Shown one piece after another: positions 47,273 through 56,259 of a DNA stretch of 64,000 nucleotides; positions within the stretch are counted from its first letter, which is position 1, and the number at the start of each line of letters is the position of its first letter. Source of the DNA: Massilia eurypsychrophila (GTDB taxonomy: Bacteria > Pseudomonadota > Gammaproteobacteria > Burkholderiales > Burkholderiaceae_D). The translations under genes and the position numbers were made by a program. A model generated the notes under the pieces. It did not search any database. It was not told the origin of the DNA and saw only the letters and a program-made list of their open reading frames with translations. The stretch spans positions 22,096 through 86,095 of the forward strand of contig NZ_PDOC01000018.1 of NCBI RefSeq assembly GCF_002760655.1, in the 5' to 3' direction.

Positions 47273-49554
47273 TGACCGGCCGCGCCGCAAAGCTGTCGCG
47301 CCGTCGCTTCCTGCTCGGCGGCCTGGCCGGCGGCGCCGCGCTGGTGGTCGGCTGGGGCTTCATGCCGCTGCGTCAGCGCCTGTACAGCGCGCGGCCGCTG
47401 CCCGTTAAAGACGGCGCCGTCGCGCTCAATGGCTGGGTCGCGATCGGCACCAACGGCAGCGTGTCGGTGGTGGTGCCGCGCAGCGAGATGGGGCAGGGCG
47501 TGCACACCGCGCTGCCGATGCTGCTGGCCGAAGAACTCGACGTGCCGCTGTCGATGGTGCGTGTGGTGCAGGCGCCGATCGACAAGATCTTTTCCAACGT
47601 GGCGATGCTGCGCGACGTGCTGCCGTTCCACCCGGACGAACGTGGCAGCACCCGCGACGGCGCCCAGTGGATGCTCGGTAAAGTGTCGCGCGAACTGGGC
47701 ATCATGTTTACCGGCGGCTCGACCAGCGTCAAGGATGCGTGGGGGCCGATGCGCGAAGCCGGCGCCGCGGCGCGCGCGATGCTGGTGGCCGCCGCCGCCG
47801 CCGAATGGCGCGTGCCGGCCGCGGAGTGCCGCACCGACGCCGGCTTTGTCATCCACGCGTCCGGCAAGCGCGCCTCGTACGCCAGCCTGGCCAAGGCGGC
47901 CGGCGAGGGCGCGCGCATCGAAGCGGCCGACGTGCGCCTGAAGCAGCCGAAGGATTTCAAGCTGATCGGCACCGCGCAGCCGCGGCGCGATTCGCAATCG
48001 AAGGTCGACGGCAGCGCCACGTTCGGCATCGACGCACGCCCGCCTGGTTTGCTGTACGCCGCCGTGCGGATGTCGCCGGTGATCGGCGGGCGTGTGGCCT
48101 CGTATGATGCCGCCGCCGTCATGCAGCGCCAGGGCGTGATCGGCGTGGTCGATTTTTCGGCGGCGCTCGGCAAGCGCAGCGGCGCCGGCGCCGGCATGGC
48201 GGTGATCGCGACGACCTGGTGGGCGGCCAAGCAGGCCGCCGCGGCGCTGACCATCGTGTGGGACGACGGCGACGCTGCCAGGCTGTCGAGCGCCGCCATC
48301 TTCAAGGACTTCGCCGAGCGGCTCGACGACGACGCCGGCTGGGTGTATCACCAGTCGGGCAACCAGGATGGCGCGAAGGGCGCCGCCAGGACTGTGCGCG
48401 CCGAATACCGCGCGCCGTTCCTGGCGCATGCGACGATGGAGCCGGTCAACTGCACCGCCCAGGTCAGCGACGGCAAGGCGCAGCTGTGGGCGTCGACGCA
48501 GGTGCCGAGCATCGCCGTCGACATCGCCGCCAAGGTGGCCGGCGTCGGGCGCGAATACGTATCGATCGACGTCATGCTGATCGGCGGGGGCTTTGGCCGC
48601 CGGCTCGAAATCGACATGGTGGCGCAGGCGGTGGCGGTGGCGGCAAGCACCAGCGCCGCCGGCCGGCCGGTGCAGCTGATCTGGTCGCGCGAGGACGACA
48701 TGACGCACGACGTCTATCGCCCGGCGGCGCTGGCTCGCTTTGCCGGCAGCCTGGACGCGGCCGGCCGCATCGTCGCCTACGACAACAAGTCGGTCAGCGG
48801 ATCGATCGGCCACCAGTACTTCCCGCGCACACTCGGTTTGCCCGGCTTCGGGCCGGACAAGACCACCGCCGAAGGCGAGTACGACATGCAGTACGAGATC
48901 GCCAACCAGCGCGTGGCGCACGTGATCGCCGACAGCGTTGTGCCGATCGGCTACTGGCGCTCGGTCGGCCATTCGCACAACGCGTTTTTCAAGGAAAGCT
49001 TCATCGACGAGCTGGCGCATGCCGCCGGCCAGGACGGCGCCGCATTCCGCCGCGCCCTGCTGGCCAAGCGCCCGCGCCACCTGGCGGTGCTCGATGCCGC
49101 GCTGGCCGCTGCCGGCAGCGCGCCGGCCGGACGCGCGCATGGCGTTGCGGTACACCAGTCGTTCGGCAGCATCGTCGCCCAGGTGGCCGAAGTGTCGATC
49201 GAGGGAATGGATATCCGCGTGCACCGGGTGGTGTGCGCGATCGACTGCGGCATCGCCGTCAACCCGAACATCATCCGGCAGCAGATGGAGTCGGCGGTGC
49301 TGTTTGGCTTGTCGGCCGCGCTGTCCGGGGAGATCACCATCAAGGATGGCCGCGTCGAGCAGACCAATTTTCACGATTACCGTGTGCTGAGGATGGCGCA
49401 GGCGCCGCAGGTGGAGACGATCATCATCGCCAGCGCCGAGCCGCCGGAAGGCGTGGGCGAGCCGGGCACGCCGCCGATCGCGCCGGCGGTGGCGAATGCG
49501 CTGTTCGTGCTGACCGGGCAGCGGCTGCGCAGCCTGCCGTTGCGGCTGGCGTAA
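47272..49554 (+). CDS. Molybdopterin oxidoreductase large subunit, IorB-like
   Basis: The 760-aa protein belongs to the xanthine-dehydrogenase family branch of isoquinoline 1-oxidoreductase beta subunits. A twin-arginine-type leader LSRRRFLLGGLAGGAALVV predicts export with cofactor. Cofactor-region motifs include EMGQGVHTALPMLLAEEL, MLIGGGFGRRLEIDM and the catalytic-Glu type loop GVGEPGTPPIAPAVANAL. The partner 2Fe-2S subunit (IorA) is not adjacent. It overlaps the c-di-GMP gene by one base; this coupling is unusual. Substrate is unknown (aldehyde or N-heterocycle oxidation in relatives). Confidence 0.9.
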   Translation: MTGRAAKLSRRRFLLGGLAGGAALVVGWGFMPLRQRLYSARPLPVKDGAVALNGWVAIGTNGSVSVVVPRSEMGQGVHTALPMLLAEELDVPLSMVRVVQAPIDKIFSNVAMLRDVLPFHPDERGSTRDGAQWMLGKVSRELGIMFTGGSTSVKDAWGPMREAGAAARAMLVAAAAAEWRVPAAECRTDAGFVIHASGKRASYASLAKAAGEGARIEAADVRLKQPKDFKLIGTAQPRRDSQSKVDGSATFGIDARPPGLLYAAVRMSPVIGGRVASYDAAAVMQRQGVIGVVDFSAALGKRSGAGAGMAVIATTWWAAKQAAAALTIVWDDGDAARLSSAAIFKDFAERLDDDAGWVYHQSGNQDGAKGAARTVRAEYRAPFLAHATMEPVNCTAQVSDGKAQLWASTQVPSIAVDIAAKVAGVGREYVSIDVMLIGGGFGRRLEIDMVAQAVAVAASTSAAGRPVQLIWSREDDMTHDVYRPAALARFAGSLDAAGRIVAYDNKSVSGSIGHQYFPRTLGLPGFGPDKTTAEGEYDMQYEIANQRVAHVIADSVVPIGYWRSVGHSHNAFFKESFIDELAHAAGQDGAAFRRALLAKRPRHLAVLDAALAAAGSAPAGRAHGVAVHQSFGSIVAQVAEVSIEGMDIRVHRVVCAIDCGIAVNPNIIRQQMESAVLFGLSAALSGEITIKDGRVEQTNFHDYRVLRMAQAPQVETIIIASAEPPEGVGEPGTPPIAPAVANALFVLTGQRLRSLPLRLA

Positions 49555-49557
49555 TCT

Positions 49558-49989
49558 TTACGAAGCCAGCAGCAGGGCGCGCAGGTTGCACTCGCGCTGC
49601 CAGCGGCGCCGTTCCTCGGAGCTGGCCGACAGGCGTTCGAGTTCCTCGCCGGTGTGCGCCACTTGCGCCGCCAGCAGCCGTTCGGCCAGCGAGGCATCCG
49701 GCAGCACGGTGCCGAAGAACGCGACGGTATCTCCGCGCTGAACTAGCAGGGTAGGGAAGTTCTCGACATCGAGCTCGCCGACGACGTCGGCCTGGTCTTC
49801 GATGTCGACCCAGACGAAGTGCTTGTCCGGGTGGCGCGCGGCCAATTGTTCGAACGTGGCGCGGTAAGTGGTGCACGTGCCGCACCAGCCGGCGCACAGG
49901 CAGGCCACCGTCCAGCGGTCGCCGGCGAGCGCCGCGGCGATGGCGGTGCGGTTGTCGTTGTCGAGAGTGAGGCTAAGCATGAGTGGCAT
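49558..49989 (-). CDS. Thioredoxin-like protein with CGTC active site
   Basis: The 143-aa protein has a thioredoxin fold with active site AGWCGTCTTY, strand FVWVDIEDQADVVGELDVEN and the cis-proline ENFPTL. WCGTC replaces the usual WCGPC. The C-terminal extension is helical and charged. Start is 49989 or 49980; neither has a clear ribosome site. It lies one base after the broken LysR gene on the same strand and is convergent with the IorB-like gene, 3 bp away. Confidence 0.85.
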   Translation of the reverse strand: MPLMLSLTLDNDNRTAIAAALAGDRWTVACLCAGWCGTCTTYRATFEQLAARHPDKHFVWVDIEDQADVVGELDVENFPTLLVQRGDTVAFFGTVLPDASLAERLLAAQVAHTGEELERLSASSEERRRWQRECNLRALLLAS

Positions 49990-49990
49990 T

Positions 49991-50935
49991 CTACATCGGC
50001 CGCGAATTGTTCATCGATCCAGCGCAGCTGACATCGAGCGCGCCTTCGTTGCCAAGCATCGAGACTTGCTCGATCAGCGCGCGCATCTTTGGCTGGTGTT
50101 GGGCGCGCATGGGGAAGTAGAGGAACAGGCCCGACGTCTCCGGGACGAACTGGGTCAACACCCGTACCAAGGCTCCGCTGCGCACTTGTGCTTCGGTTTC
50201 GAGGTCTGGAAGGTAAGCCAGTCCCAGGCCCTGGCGGGCCCACTCGGCGAGCATTTGCGTATCGTTGGCGGTGAGGAGCGCGTCCGTGTCGAGCAGCAGC
50301 TCGCCGTCGGGGCCGACCAGCCGCCACGGCGGCAGGCGGGTTGAGGTGGAGAAGCGGTAGCGCAGCGTTTAATGGCGCAGCAAGTCGGCTGGCCGCTCCG
50401 GCATGCCCCATTGCTCGAAGTAGCCGGGCGCCGACACGATCGACCATGACAGTGGCCGGCTGAGGCGGATCGCCACCATATCCAGTGCGATCGACTGTCC
50501 CAGCCGGATGCCGGCGTCGTACCCTTGCTCAATCACGTCGACCAGGCCATCGTCGAGCGACAGGTCGATGGTGATGTCGGGATAGGCTGCCCGCATGCGC
50601 GGCACCAGAGAGCGGGCCAACAGAAAGCCGAAGCTGCGCGGCGCCGTGAGCCGCAGATGACCGGCCGGCCAGCTCTGGAAGCGCGCGAGCTCGCTGAACG
50701 CATCGTCGATCTGGCCAACTGCCGGCTTGAGGGCAGCCAGCAGGCTGTTGCCGGCATCTGTCATCGATACGCTGCGGGTCGTTCGGACAAATAGCGCGAC
50801 CCCGTGCTTTTTCTCCAGCGCGCGCACCCCCTTGCTGACCGCGGTCGGGGTGATGTCCAGCCGCCTGGCGGCCTGCGTAAAGCTACGCTCATTGGCCACT
50901 GCCAGGAAAAGTCGAATCAGATCGAGCGAACTCAT
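49991..50935 (-). pseudogene. LysR-family regulator interrupted by an in-frame stop
   Basis: The N-terminal 188 codons form a normal LysR HTH and the first part of the effector domain (MSSLDLIRLFLAVANERSFT, ITPTAVSKGVRALEKKHG). At 50369-50371 a TAA follows ADLLRH; the same frame continues TLRYRFSTSTRLPPWRLV and then the rest of the effector domain (LAYLPDLETEAQVRSGALV) to 49991. Full length would be 314 codons, as usual. One nonsense change thus breaks it; a sequencing error is possible. It is divergent from the NTF2-like/SDR pair, which it may once have regulated. Confidence 0.88.
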
Positions 50936-51038
50936 ATCAGCTTACTTTAAACCGTTGGTTCATAAAGCATGTCCACTGGGGTAGTTTTTCTTCATGATGT
51001 GCGACTCTACACTACCTTCTCACATCGAGGAGGTTGAC

Positions 51039-51365
51039 ATGAACGAACTACCCCAAGCCATTGCAGGCTACGTCGAGGCGGCGAACGCCCGTGCGCCAGA
51101 ACGCCTTGCCGCTTGCTTCAACGCTGACGGCACGCTCTTCGACGAAGGAAACGTGCGGCGCGGCCGTGCCGAAATCGAAGCGTGGGCCCGGCACACCGGC
51201 GATCTCTATCAGTCCACGATCGAGCCTTCCGGCCTGGAAGAAGCCGACGGCAGGCAGAAGTTGAAAGCCACTGTTAGCGGACAATTCCCCGGCAGTCCGA
51301 TTACGCTGCACTTCCACTTTCTGCTCGAGTCGGGGCGCATCCAATCGCTGGAGATCAAGCCATGA
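51039..51365 (+). CDS. NTF2-like (SnoaL-type) protein
   Basis: The 108-aa protein has the cone-shaped NTF2 layout: ELPQAIAGYVEAANARAPER, FNADGTLFDEGNVRRGRAEI and the closing strands ITLHFHFLLESGRIQSLEI. Such folds serve as small isomerases, cyclases or binding proteins. ATG 51039 follows a perfect GAGGAGG. It overlaps the next SDR gene by 4 bp (ATGA), so the two should act together. Confidence 0.85.
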   Translation: MNELPQAIAGYVEAANARAPERLAACFNADGTLFDEGNVRRGRAEIEAWARHTGDLYQSTIEPSGLEEADGRQKLKATVSGQFPGSPITLHFHFLLESGRIQSLEIKP

Positions 51366-52141
51366 ACGCTTATCCATTCAAGGGCAAGCACGCGCTCGTG
51401 ACCGGGGGCACCAAGGGCATGGGCGAGGCGATTGTCCGAAGTCTGGTGCGCTCGGGCGCGACCGTGATCACGACGGCGCGCAGCCTGCCGATGGAGCCAC
51501 TTGCGGGAGTGCGCTATGTCGAAGCGGACGTGGCGAGTGCGGACGGTACGGAACGCGTCGCCGACGTCGTGAAACGCGAATTCGGCCATGTCGATTTCCT
51601 GGTCAACAATGTAGGCGGTTCGTCGGCGCCCGGCGGTGGAGCCCTGGCGCTGACCGATGCCATGTGGGATGCGGCGATTCAGGTCAACCTGATGTCGGCC
51701 GTGCGGCTCGACCGCGCATTGCTGCCGGCCATGGTCGAAAGAGGCGCCGGCGCAATCGTCCACATCACGTCGATCCAGCGGCGCCTGCCCTTGTTCGAAT
51801 CGACCGTCGCTTATGCCGCTGCCAAGGCCGCGCTTGCCAATTACAGCAAATCGCTGGCCAATGAGTTCGGCCCGCGCGGCGTCCGCGTCAACAGCGTCGC
51901 ACCGGGCTTCATCGAAACCACTGCCGCGCAGGCGCTCGTCAAGCGGATGGCGGAGCATCGGCAAAGCAGCGAAGACGACGCCAGGCAAGTACTGATGGCG
52001 TCCCTGGGCGGCATCCCGATCGGCCGTCCGGGGACGCCCGAGGAGGTCGCCGAGCTGGTGGCCTTTCTCCTGTCGCCGCTGGCCGCATCGATCCACGGCG
52101 CCGAGTTCGTGATTGATGGCGAGACCATCCCGACTGTCTAG
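51362..52141 (+). CDS. Short-chain dehydrogenase/reductase
   Basis: The 259-aa SDR shows the nucleotide motif ALVTGGTKGMGEAI, NNVGGSSAPGG, catalytic Ser in VHITSIQRR and Tyr-Lys in STVAYAAAKAALANY, and the C-terminal GRPGTPEEVAELVAFLLSP of classical oxidoreductases. NADP(H) versus NAD(H) is not resolved. With the NTF2-like protein and the divergent broken LysR it looks like a small inducible metabolic unit of unknown substrate. Confidence 0.92.
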   Translation: MNAYPFKGKHALVTGGTKGMGEAIVRSLVRSGATVITTARSLPMEPLAGVRYVEADVASADGTERVADVVKREFGHVDFLVNNVGGSSAPGGGALALTDAMWDAAIQVNLMSAVRLDRALLPAMVERGAGAIVHITSIQRRLPLFESTVAYAAAKAALANYSKSLANEFGPRGVRVNSVAPGFIETTAAQALVKRMAEHRQSSEDDARQVLMASLGGIPIGRPGTPEEVAELVAFLLSPLAASIHGAEFVIDGETIPTV

Positions 52142-52532
52142 CCCAATGATCTCAAACCGGGTATTTCCGATGCTTCGATTCTGCCTCGCATCAACCCGCG
52201 ATGGTAGTGCGGACGGCAAGACCGGGCCGGTTCGATCGAGCTCACCCGGAGTAGACGTATTCTTGTTCAAGGCATCGGCGTTTCCTGGAAAACAGGGTCA
52301 GACCCCATTGTTATTCGTCGAAAGGCAGCGGAGTCCGAAGAACGAACGGGTCTGACCCCATTTTCTACCGGTACTGACCCGTGGCCAAGTTAGGGCATAC
52401 TGGCTAGCGAGGCGGTTATGATCGCAACTTGCACGTCGAGCGGAGATTAATATGGGGCATGGCTATTTACAGGCAATTGTCGCGTTACCGGTCAGTTTGC
52501 GACAACGCCGTCTATCGAAACAGAGGCCTCCA
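52142..52532. other. Stretch with a palindromic repeat, no gene
   Basis: After the SDR stop there is no convincing coding sequence before 52533 (an upstream in-frame extension from 52452 lacks a ribosome site). The palindromic repeat at 52295-52359 is the only structure I can support. Confidence 0.55.
52295..52359. repeat. 65-bp palindromic repeat with GGGTCAGACCCC arms
   Basis: GGGTCAGACCCC (52295-52306) is matched by inverted GGGTCTGACCCC (52348-52359). Spacing and the sequence before the right arm (GAACGAACGGG) agree with the copy at 753-818. It lies downstream of the SDR gene, at the edge of a lower-GC stretch. Confidence 0.8.
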
Positions 52533-52850
52533 ATGGAAGCAATCGAATTCGTGCGACGGATAGTCGCGGCGGGAGGAGATGAGGAGGCAGCTTGGCTAGT
52601 TCATGCTGAACTGGCAGGCTGGATCAATGTTGCCGGTTTTTCGCCATATCCGGAAGATAAACTGGACTGGGTTTATGGCATTGCAGAAGAGGAGCTAGAC
52701 GAGGACTTGATCCTTGAAATGCTGCGTAAGCTGAAGATTAAACTTCCAACAAGTGAAGCCCTTTTGGCGCTTGGCCCAATCAACACTCCGATTGAAATTG
52801 CACACCTAGTGCGGCGCGCGCGTACGGATATGTGTCCGACAAAAGGATGA
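52533..52850 (+). CDS. Hypothetical protein in lower-GC DNA (105 aa)
   Basis: The protein begins MEAIEFVRRIVAAGGDEEAA and is acidic, helical and soluble. GAGG lies upstream of ATG 52533. Codon use is clearly less GC-rich than the neighbours, so acquisition is likely. Small acidic lone proteins of this kind are often immunity-like or phage-borne, but nothing here proves that. No family recognised. Confidence 0.55.
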   Translation: MEAIEFVRRIVAAGGDEEAAWLVHAELAGWINVAGFSPYPEDKLDWVYGIAEEELDEDLILEMLRKLKIKLPTSEALLALGPINTPIEIAHLVRRARTDMCPTKG

Positions 52851-52886
52851 CAATGAAAATTCGACAATACACTCAGATCATTCAGG

Positions 52887-53084
52887 GTGCCATTAGTAGG
52901 CATGGGTATCACCCTTTGCGGATTTCTAGTTAATATGGCTGGTTGGTATCTGTTTGATTCTACTATCGTTGCGTTGTCTGGCTTCATTTTGGGAGTCTTG
53001 GGAATCACACTGGGATTTGTCGGGATAGCTATTGGGCAATATGCGGTTTTTCGGGACATATTTCACCAGAACAAACACGACTAA
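52887..53084 (+). CDS. Small membrane protein (65 aa) in lower-GC DNA
   Basis: Two membrane segments, MGITLCGFLVNMAGWYLF and GFILGVLGITLGFVGIAIGQ, are followed by a short polar tail (FRDIFHQNKHD). The glycine-rich helices suggest tight packing. Start is uncertain: GTG 52887 or ATG 52902, neither with a good site; a short frame starting at 52854 overlaps in another frame. Not assigned. Confidence 0.45.
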   Translation: MPLVGMGITLCGFLVNMAGWYLFDSTIVALSGFILGVLGITLGFVGIAIGQYAVFRDIFHQNKHD

Positions 53085-53309
53085 GGTTTGTCTTAATCCG
53101 CCCCTTGCCTGGGCAAAACGGACTTCCGCGCAGACGGAAATCCGTACCACGTCTGATCACGGGTGGTAGGGGCGTCTCCTGCGCGGGAAGTCGGGTTCGC
53201 CAATGGGGGCACGACGACGACTCCCCAGTTCGCGGCGATACGGCCAGCGCTGACATTCGGGCAACGGCGGGACTGATGCAACCGGACCACGCCGGGTTAA
53301 AATGTAGGT

Positions 53310-54020
53310 ATGCCTAAAATTCTCGCCATTGAAACCTCGTCCGAACTGGCATCCTGTGCGCTGCTGAGCGGCGATACGCTGCTGGCACGCTCCTCGTCTG
53401 GCGTGCGCACCCACTCGCAATCGATCCTGCCGATGGTGCAGGAACTGCTGGCCGAAGCCGGCATCGCCCTGCGCGACTGCGACGCCATCGCCTTCGGCTC
53501 CGGCCCCGGTTCGTTCACCGGCGTGCGCACCGCTTGCGGCATCGCCCAGGGCCTGGCCTACGGCGCCGGCCTGCCGGTGGTGCCGATCGTGACGCTGCCG
53601 GCCATGGCGCAGGCCTGCCGCGAACAGACCGGCGCCAACGAAGTGCTGGCGGTGCTCGACGCGCGCATGGGCGAAGTCTACTGGGCCCAGTACCGCTACG
53701 CCGATGGCTGGCACACAGTGTCGGAACCGGCGCTGTGCGCGCCAGGCGACGTGGCGCCGGTCGCCACTGCCGCGCCGCTGGCCGCCTGCGGCAACGGCTT
53801 TTCGGCCTACCCCGAAGCGTTTGCCGGTCGCGATTTCGCCGCCGCCGCATTGACCGACGTGATGCCGCACGCCAGCCAGGTGGCGCAACTGGCGCGCGTC
53901 GAACTGGCCGCGGGACGCACGGTCTCGCCGGCCGAGGCGCAGCCGCTTTACCTGCGCAACAAGATCGCCTTCACCAGCGCCGAGCGCGTGGTGATCAACG
54001 CCGCCAAGGCCGCCGCATGA
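53310..54020 (+). CDS. tsaB: tRNA t6A synthesis protein TsaB
   Basis: TsaB supports TsaD in forming threonylcarbamoyl-adenosine at tRNA position 37. The 236-aa protein has the actin-like fold opening KILAIETSSELASCALL and the loop AFGSGPGSFTGVRTACGIA, typical of TsaB. A TAAAAT lies six bases before the ATG, and no Shine-Dalgarno is seen. The stop overlaps rimI by 4 bp. Confidence 0.94.
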   Translation: MPKILAIETSSELASCALLSGDTLLARSSSGVRTHSQSILPMVQELLAEAGIALRDCDAIAFGSGPGSFTGVRTACGIAQGLAYGAGLPVVPIVTLPAMAQACREQTGANEVLAVLDARMGEVYWAQYRYADGWHTVSEPALCAPGDVAPVATAAPLAACGNGFSAYPEAFAGRDFAAAALTDVMPHASQVAQLARVELAAGRTVSPAEAQPLYLRNKIAFTSAERVVINAAKAAA

Positions 54021-54493
54021 CGGCAGCGCAGCACATCGCCGCATTCGACCGCTTCGACTACGCGCCGATGACGGCGGCCGACCTGGACGAGGTGTACGCG
54101 CTCGAACTGACCGTTTATCCGCATCCGTGGAGCCGCGGTAATTTCGCCGATTCGCTCAACGCCGGCTACAACGCGTGGGTGCTGCGCGATCACGGCGAAC
54201 TGGCCGGCTACTTCCTGCTGATGGCTGCCGTCGACGAGGCCCATCTGCTGAACGTGTCGGTCGCGGCCAATCGCCAGGGCCAGGGACTCGGCCTGTATTT
54301 GCTCGACAAGGTGGCCGCCTGCGCGCGCGGCCTCGGCGCCGGATCGGTGCTGCTGGAAGTGCGTCCATCGAACCTGCGCGCGCTGAAGATCTACCTGCGC
54401 TACGGCTTCGTCGAAATCGGGCGGCGCAAGGCATACTACCCGGCCCACAACGGACAACGCGAGGACGCCATCGTGATGAGGTTTGAACTATGA
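54017..54493 (+). CDS. rimI: Ribosomal protein S18 alanine N-acetyltransferase
   Basis: The 158-aa GNAT acetyltransferase acetylates the N-terminal alanine of S18. Motif A is visible as SVAANRQGQGLGLYLLDKV, then VLLEVRPSNLRALKIYLRYG and FVEIGRRKAYY, all RimI-like. It overlaps tsaB and the next gene by 4 bp each (ATGA), giving a tightly coupled operon. Confidence 0.94.
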   Translation: MTAAQHIAAFDRFDYAPMTAADLDEVYALELTVYPHPWSRGNFADSLNAGYNAWVLRDHGELAGYFLLMAAVDEAHLLNVSVAANRQGQGLGLYLLDKVAACARGLGAGSVLLEVRPSNLRALKIYLRYGFVEIGRRKAYYPAHNGQREDAIVMRFEL

Positions 54494-55320
54494 GCGGCAT
54501 TTCCAACCGCAGCGCGGCCTTCCTGGCCGAGATGGGCATCACGCCGCTGTGGAGCGCGCGTGGCAGCGAGCCCGCACCCGAGGCTGTGATGGAGGCCCCC
54601 GCCGTAGTGGCCGCACCAGCGCCGGTACCCGCGCCGGCCGCGTACTCGCAGCCGATGCCGTCGCCGGCGCCGGCGCCAGGCAGCAAGATCGATTCGGCCT
54701 GGGGCGAATCGCCGCCGCCGCCACCGCCCACCGAAGAAGAAATCGCCCGCATGGACTGGCGCGCGCTGAACGCGGCGATCGGCGCGTGTGCGCGCTGCGG
54801 CTGCAAGGACGGCCGCAAGGCGGTGCTCGGCAACGGCGCCCGCGCGGCGGTGTGGATGGTCGCCGCCGGCGCCACTACTGCGGCCGACGAACAGGAACGC
54901 CAGCCGCTGGCGGGCGACCCCGGCAAGCTGCTGGCGAACATGCTGGCGGCGGTACAGCTCTCGCGCGACGAGAACGTGTATGTCACCAACCTGGTCAAGT
55001 GCCGTCCGGCGACGGCCACCGGCGGCGACCGAGCGCCTACTGCCGACGAGACGCTTGCGTGCCGGCCGTTCCTCGAGCGCGAGCTGGCGCTGTGCGGCGC
55101 CGGCACCGTGCTGACGATGGGCCAGATCGCCGCCAACGCCTTGCTCGGCAAGCCGCTGCAGGAGCCGCTGGCCGGCGCCCGCGGCAGCGTGCACCAGCTG
55201 AACGGCGTGCCGCTCGTCGCGACCTTGCACCCCGGCGAACTGCTGCGCCGCGGCGCCGACAAGGCGCTGGCGTGGGCCGACCTCTGCCTGGCGAAGTCCG
55301 CCAATGTCCGCACCGACTGA
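54490..55320 (+). CDS. Uracil-DNA glycosylase, family 4-type
   Basis: This enzyme removes uracil from DNA. The 276-aa protein has a Pro/Ala-rich N-terminal linker (about 30-90) and the catalytic domain with the Fe-S cysteines in GACARCGCKDGR, NLVKCRPATATGG and TLACRPFLERELA, the GDPGKLLANMLAAV loop and THL-type motif ATLHPGELLRRG. It overlaps rimI and DUF1853. The linker length is larger than in minimal family members. Confidence 0.9.
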   Translation: MSGISNRSAAFLAEMGITPLWSARGSEPAPEAVMEAPAVVAAPAPVPAPAAYSQPMPSPAPAPGSKIDSAWGESPPPPPPTEEEIARMDWRALNAAIGACARCGCKDGRKAVLGNGARAAVWMVAAGATTAADEQERQPLAGDPGKLLANMLAAVQLSRDENVYVTNLVKCRPATATGGDRAPTADETLACRPFLERELALCGAGTVLTMGQIAANALLGKPLQEPLAGARGSVHQLNGVPLVATLHPGELLRRGADKALAWADLCLAKSANVRTD

Positions 55321-56254
55321 CAACTACCAGGCGCAGTTCGCGCGCCGCTGGGGCCACCTGGCGCGACCGCACGTGCGCGCACTGGCCTGGCTGCTCGACG
55401 CACCAGGCTTGCTCGATCCTGACGACCCGCACTGGGAAGGAAAAATCGCCGCGCCGCAGTCAGTTATCGCCGGCGTGGGCGACTGGCTGGCGCAGCTGGA
55501 CCGCGACCCCGCCGCGCTGGACGCGGCGCTTGGCGAAAAAGTCTACACGCGCCTCGGCCTGTACGCCGAAAAACTGATGGCGTTCTACTACCAGCAGCAC
55601 GGCCAGCTGGTCGCCCACGGCCTGCAGGTGCGCGCTGCCCGCAACGACACGGTCGGCGAATTCGACTTCCTGCTCGACGCCGGTCCGGATGGCGTCGAAC
55701 ATATCGAATTCGCCACCAAGTTCTACCTGCTGGAAGGGGCGGCCGCGTCGCGCTTCGATACCTTTGTCGGTCCCAACCTGGCCGACAGCCTGGGCAAGAA
55801 GATGCGCAAGATCGTCGACAAGCAGCTGGTGCTGGCGTCCCATCCGGCGGCGCAGGCGCTGCTGCCGCGACCCGTGCTGCGCGCACGCGCGCTGGTCAAG
55901 GGGTGGCTGTTCTACCCGGCCGGCAGTGCCGCGCCGATGGACGGCATCGCGCAGCTGCACTGCCGCGGGTTCTGGTGTGCGCTGGCCGATGTCGGCGCGC
56001 TCGAGGAACAAGCGTGGGTGGTGCTGCCGCGCTTGCAGTGGCTGGCGCCATATCGAACCGAAGCCGGCGCCGACGCATTGACCTCGCACGCCTTGCAGGC
56101 CGCATTGGCGCTTGAATTCGAAACGGCAAAGGCGCCGGTGCTGGTGGCGGCGCTGCGCGAACAGGATGGGGCGATGGTGGAAACGGCGCGCGGCTTCGTG
56201 GTGCCGGACGACTGGCGCGCGCGTGCAGCGCAGCGCCAGGCTGGAAGCGCTTAA
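55304..56254 (+). CDS. DUF1853 family protein
   Basis: The 316-aa protein contains RPHVRALAWLLDAPGLLD, the acidic stretch GEFDFLLDAGPDGVEHIEFA and TKFYLLEGAA, resembling a PD-(D/E)xK-like nuclease core; DUF1853 has been linked to that fold but not proven. It overlaps the uracil glycosylase by 17 bp, ending the tsaB operon. A DNA-repair link is only suggested by neighbours. Confidence 0.88.
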   Translation: MSAPTDNYQAQFARRWGHLARPHVRALAWLLDAPGLLDPDDPHWEGKIAAPQSVIAGVGDWLAQLDRDPAALDAALGEKVYTRLGLYAEKLMAFYYQQHGQLVAHGLQVRAARNDTVGEFDFLLDAGPDGVEHIEFATKFYLLEGAAASRFDTFVGPNLADSLGKKMRKIVDKQLVLASHPAAQALLPRPVLRARALVKGWLFYPAGSAAPMDGIAQLHCRGFWCALADVGALEEQAWVVLPRLQWLAPYRTEAGADALTSHALQAALALEFETAKAPVLVAALREQDGAMVETARGFVVPDDWRARAAQRQAGSA

Positions 56255-56259
56255 CGCGC

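Noticed and set aside
44192..47290. 1032-codon minus-strand frame
   Set aside because: Antisense of the HAMP-PAS-GGDEF-EAL gene.
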